Assembly: GCA_025356765.1 (NCBI GenBank)
Contig: JANXRO010000370.1
Coordinates: forward strand, 1 to 8,215
Source: Hyphomicrobiales bacterium
GTDB taxonomy: Bacteria > Pseudomonadota > Alphaproteobacteria > Rhizobiales > Aestuariivirgaceae
Direction of reading: 5' to 3'
DNA: 8,215 bases
The translations under genes were made by a program, and so were the position numbers. This document shows positions 6,695 to 8,215 of the stretch, piece after piece. Positions within the stretch are counted from its first letter, which is position 1. Each line of letters starts with the position of its first letter. The notes beneath the pieces are model-generated. The model searched no databases. It saw only the letters and a program-made list of their open reading frames with translations, and was not told where the DNA came from.

Positions 6695-6711
6695 TGTCTC
6701 ATTTTGAGACA
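6695..6711. promoter_or_regulatory. Palindrome TGTCTCA-TTT-TGAGACA, candidate operator
   Basis: Perfect 7-bp arms with a 3-base centre, 6 bp after the first inverted repeat and about 80 bp upstream of the lipoprotein ATG. Length and symmetry fit a dimeric regulator site for one or both divergent genes. No regulator is recognised for it. Confidence 0.5.
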
Positions 6712-6728
6712 AGTCTGATTTTTCATCC

Positions 6729-6743
6729 TTAACGCAATCTTAG
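6729..6743 (+). promoter_or_regulatory. CtrA-box-like site upstream of lipoprotein gene
   Basis: TTAACGCAATCTTAG fits the alphaproteobacterial CtrA consensus TTAA-N7-TTAA in seven of eight fixed positions. It lies about 50 bp before the lipoprotein start, a place where CtrA could act on the promoter. A related AATCTTAG/ATTCTTAG half-site repeats 20 bp further on. One such match can occur by chance in AT-rich DNA. Confidence 0.35.
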
Positions 6744-6791
6744 AACAATCACTGCATTCTTAGTGAAGTCTGGGTCAGTTTGGATTGTATC

Positions 6792-7985
6792 ATGCGTTTT
6801 TTATCAATGTTTGCGTTATTCGCCAGTGCCTCTGTATTATCGGGCTGTGCCGGCAATGCTTTGGAAGCCTTAAACACACCCTGTATTGTTTCTCCGGCCA
6901 ATATTAATTGTGGGGTTACTGGCACCACCGGCACTGGAACAACGGGCACCACGGGAACAACTGGTACCACCGGAACAACAGGTACTACCGGAACCACGGG
7001 TATAGTCAGCACTAACACCGGCAATACCAGCACTTTGACAACGGGTGATACCACACTCATTTTAGAGAAATCTGTTCTCCAAATTGATCCGACCACCAAA
7101 ATCTACAAGCCCGGTGTTTCAAAGCTGACGGAAGTTCAGGGGCAGACTGCAATTTTGGAGATTAACACCAACACCGCTGATAATAACGAGTGGCCAGTTG
7201 CCAAGACTATGACGATTTATGCTGCAGGCAAAGGTTTGGGCGGGGATCCGACCTTGGGCGGTAAATATGATGAATATCGCGCTTACACCGCCGACTCGGT
7301 CGATGAAGAACTGCAGGTGTGGCATTTTAAAAATAGCTATGCCACGCAATATCGCGACGTGAGCGCTGGTGGTGCCGACGCTATTCACCAAGCTTGGTCG
7401 TTTGGCGGAACCTACACAACTTCAGCTGCCATCACAGCTCTAGGACCTGCGAAGGTTATCTATAATGGAAAGTTTGGGGGGACTGCCAAAACTTCCAACT
7501 TTATTGATACTTCGAATACCAAACAGACCATCTCATTTAACAACCATTGGAGGGTTCAAGGCGACACTGCGGCAAACGCAGATTTTGGGACCGGTGTCTT
7601 CACTTCTACACTTACTCCCAAAAGCTGGATCGCTGACCAAACCATGAATCTGCTAACCAACAATGCTTATGGTGCTGCCGATGCTTTGAATTCGCAGGGG
7701 GGCGCTAACATAGCTGCGTTTATGCTCGCACCAATTCAACTTAAGGGAACGATCAGTGGCAATTCAATTGCCAATGGCACGGCTAATTGGGCCACAGCTT
7801 CTGGCATCGTGACGAACAGCACTACCAACAAAATGTATGGCGGATTCTTTGGTGCTTCGGCAAATGAAGTCACTGGCTCTTTTGCACTTGACGGAATGAC
7901 ACCCTATCCCAACGGCGGCGTTGCGCCGATAACTGCCGATACACGAGGCTATTTGCAGATGAGCGGCATTTATGATGCTCAATAA
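6792..7985 (+). CDS. Lipoprotein with Thr-Thr-Gly linker and TbpB-like beta-barrel
   Basis: The ATG at 6792 is preferred over an in-frame TTG at 6780 because it gives a clean lipoprotein signal. Arg2 is followed by a hydrophobic core and the lipobox LSGC with lipidated Cys19. The +2 residue is Ala rather than Asp, consistent with outer-membrane sorting. After a short N-terminal part with Cys31 and Cys40, residues 43-70 form a Thr/Gly tripeptide repeat, probably a flexible tether. The rest is rich in Gly, Thr, Asn and alternating polar residues expected of beta structure. The segment GGFFGASANEVTGSF (350-364) matches the strand signature of the TbpB-like transferrin-binding barrel (TbpB_B_D), as does VIYNGKFGGTA near 222. 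Such barrels are the C-lobes of Slam/type XI secreted surface lipoproteins. The next gene starts 9 bp later and may be its transporter. The bound ligand is unknown, and no TonB receptor is seen here. Confidence 0.8.
   Translation: MRFLSMFALFASASVLSGCAGNALEALNTPCIVSPANINCGVTGTTGTGTTGTTGTTGTTGTTGTTGTTGIVSTNTGNTSTLTTGDTTLILEKSVLQIDPTTKIYKPGVSKLTEVQGQTAILEINTNTADNNEWPVAKTMTIYAAGKGLGGDPTLGGKYDEYRAYTADSVDEELQVWHFKNSYATQYRDVSAGGADAIHQAWSFGGTYTTSAAITALGPAKVIYNGKFGGTAKTSNFIDTSNTKQTISFNNHWRVQGDTAANADFGTGVFTSTLTPKSWIADQTMNLLTNNAYGAADALNSQGGANIAAFMLAPIQLKGTISGNSIANGTANWATASGIVTNSTTNKMYGGFFGASANEVTGSFALDGMTPYPNGGVAPITADTRGYLQMSGIYDAQ
6918..7001 (+). repeat. Coding tripeptide repeat (Thr-Thr-Gly), 9-bp period
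   Basis: Twenty-eight codons encode TG, TTG, TG and then seven TTG units just after the lipoprotein N-terminus. The codons differ freely at third positions (ACA/ACC/ACG/ACT, GGA/GGC/GGT), so the DNA is only an imperfect 9-bp repeat while the peptide is exact. That points to selection on the peptide and to less slippage than a perfect repeat. Its place between the lipid anchor and the folded domain suggests a flexible stalk. Confidence 0.9.
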
Positions 7986-7994
7986 GGTTGTAGA

Positions 7995-8215
7995 TTGATA
8001 TTGGCTTTTGGAAAATCGAAATTTAAAGGGCGCAAAGTGATTTGCGCTCTTTTGGCGCTTTTGGCGCTGCCACCATCAGCACAGGCGGCAACAACTTTAA
8101 CGCCAGATCATTTGGCCTATTATCAACAGGCCAATGAAGGTGCACGCGTTCAAGTTTTGATCAAGCTTGCTCAATCTGAACATTTTGAAGATGCAGAAAT
8201 TTTATTGCAAAGGAT
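7995..8215 (+). CDS. Exported protein, N-terminal fragment; candidate Slam-type outer-membrane transporter
   Basis: Seventy-three codons are visible before the window ends. The proposed TTG start at 7995 has TAAGG overlapping the preceding stop, at 7 bases spacing. It yields a strong Sec signal: a basic n-region (KSKFKGRK), a Leu/Ala core and likely cleavage after Ala31 (AQA/AT). A TTG at 8001 is an alternative; a GTG at 8037 would remove the basic region. The mature start includes RVQVLIKLAQSEHFEDAEIL, which resembles a TPR helix pair. Slam proteins (DUF560) have a signal peptide, N-terminal TPRs and a C-terminal outer-membrane barrel, and are often encoded next to TbpB-like lipoproteins. 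The 9-bp spacing to such a gene makes this the leading guess. The barrel lies outside the window, so another TPR-containing periplasmic protein cannot be excluded. Confidence 0.5.
   Translation, partial: MILAFGKSKFKGRKVICALLALLALPPSAQAATTLTPDHLAYYQQANEGARVQVLIKLAQSEHFEDAEILLQR
8025..8053 (+). terminator. Terminator-like hairpin inside the start of the downstream gene
   Basis: Positions 8025-8036 pair with 8041-8052 to give a 12-bp stem with one G-U pair and the tetraloop GTGA (GNRA class). It begins 40 bases after the lipoprotein stop and ends in TCTTTT. This has the shape of an intrinsic terminator, with a rather short T-run. It overlaps the signal-peptide codons of the next gene, so it may attenuate rather than stop transcription. 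Confidence 0.55.
8049..8066 (+). repeat. In-frame 9-bp tandem duplication in signal-peptide core
   Basis: CTTTTGGCG occurs twice in direct succession, encoding Leu-Leu-Ala twice in the hydrophobic core of the exported protein. Gain or loss of a unit would stay in frame and change only core length. Confidence 0.75.

Noticed and set aside
6695..6711. TGTCTCA palindrome as an intrinsic terminator
   Set aside because: It lies between divergent genes with nothing to terminate, has a short stem, and lacks an immediate T-run on either strand.
6780..6791. Upstream TTG start for the lipoprotein
   Set aside because: It adds four residues (MDCI) before a complete lipoprotein signal peptide and has no better ribosome site than the ATG at 6792.
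6918..7001. CRISPR-like or satellite array
   Set aside because: The period is 9 bp, in frame, with no spacers; it is a coding tripeptide repeat.
6749..7099. Open frame on the minus strand with Val-Val-Pro repeats
   Set aside because: It is the antisense reading of the Thr-Thr-Gly repeat, runs across the promoter region, has no ribosome site and overlaps a well-supported lipoprotein gene.
8037..8039. GTG start for the last gene, after the hairpin's first arm
   Set aside because: It would remove the basic n-region of the signal peptide and has no Shine-Dalgarno sequence at good spacing; TTG at 7995 has both.

Overview
The window reads as a gene-dense piece of an alphaproteobacterial chromosome. 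The evidence is a DksA of the single-cysteine type usual in that class, a HutC-type regulator of alphaproteobacterial style, and a near-match to a CtrA box. G+C is about one half by eye. No tRNA, rRNA, insertion sequence or CRISPR array was seen, and no gene-free stretch exceeds about 200 bases. Both ends of the window cut through genes.

Left block (1-5287, all minus strand) is a carbohydrate uptake and breakdown operon. In transcription order it encodes a LacI-family regulator with a TTG start, a periplasmic sugar-binding protein, MalF-type and MalG-type ABC permeases that overlap by 4 bp, and a cytoplasmic GH32-like glycoside hydrolase that runs off the left edge. No ATPase gene is present in the window. 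Upstream of the regulator lie two near-identical perfect palindromes (core TGACAACGTTGTCA) with centres 31 bp apart. A -35 box sits inside the distal copy, a -10 box lies between them, and the predicted start site falls in the proximal copy. This is a textbook layout for an autoregulated sugar operon: the regulator represses until an imported sugar, plausibly a beta-fructoside, releases it. A GC-rich hairpin between the binding-protein and permease genes could favour binding-protein mRNA.

Middle block: a HutC-like GntR/UTRA repressor (5490-6170, plus) diverges from the lacI-type gene and ends one base from the convergent dksA gene (6172-6588, minus). No histidine-utilisation genes are visible. 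The UTRA domain appears about 15 residues shorter than usual. dksA has a plausible sigma-70 promoter immediately upstream.

Right block (6601-8215): the intergenic region upstream of the lipoprotein gene holds two tandem inverted repeats and a CtrA-like site. It is followed by a lipoprotein gene (lipobox cysteine, a Thr-Thr-Gly repeat linker, and a C-terminal TbpB-like beta-barrel motif). Nine bases later begins an exported protein with a TPR-like start, cut by the window end. The pair looks like a candidate Slam / type XI secretion cargo-and-transporter pair. A 12-bp hairpin with a GTGA loop and a short T-run lies inside the signal-peptide codons of the second gene, so it may tune the cargo-to-transporter ratio. 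This right-hand block is the most promising part of the window for something not yet described.
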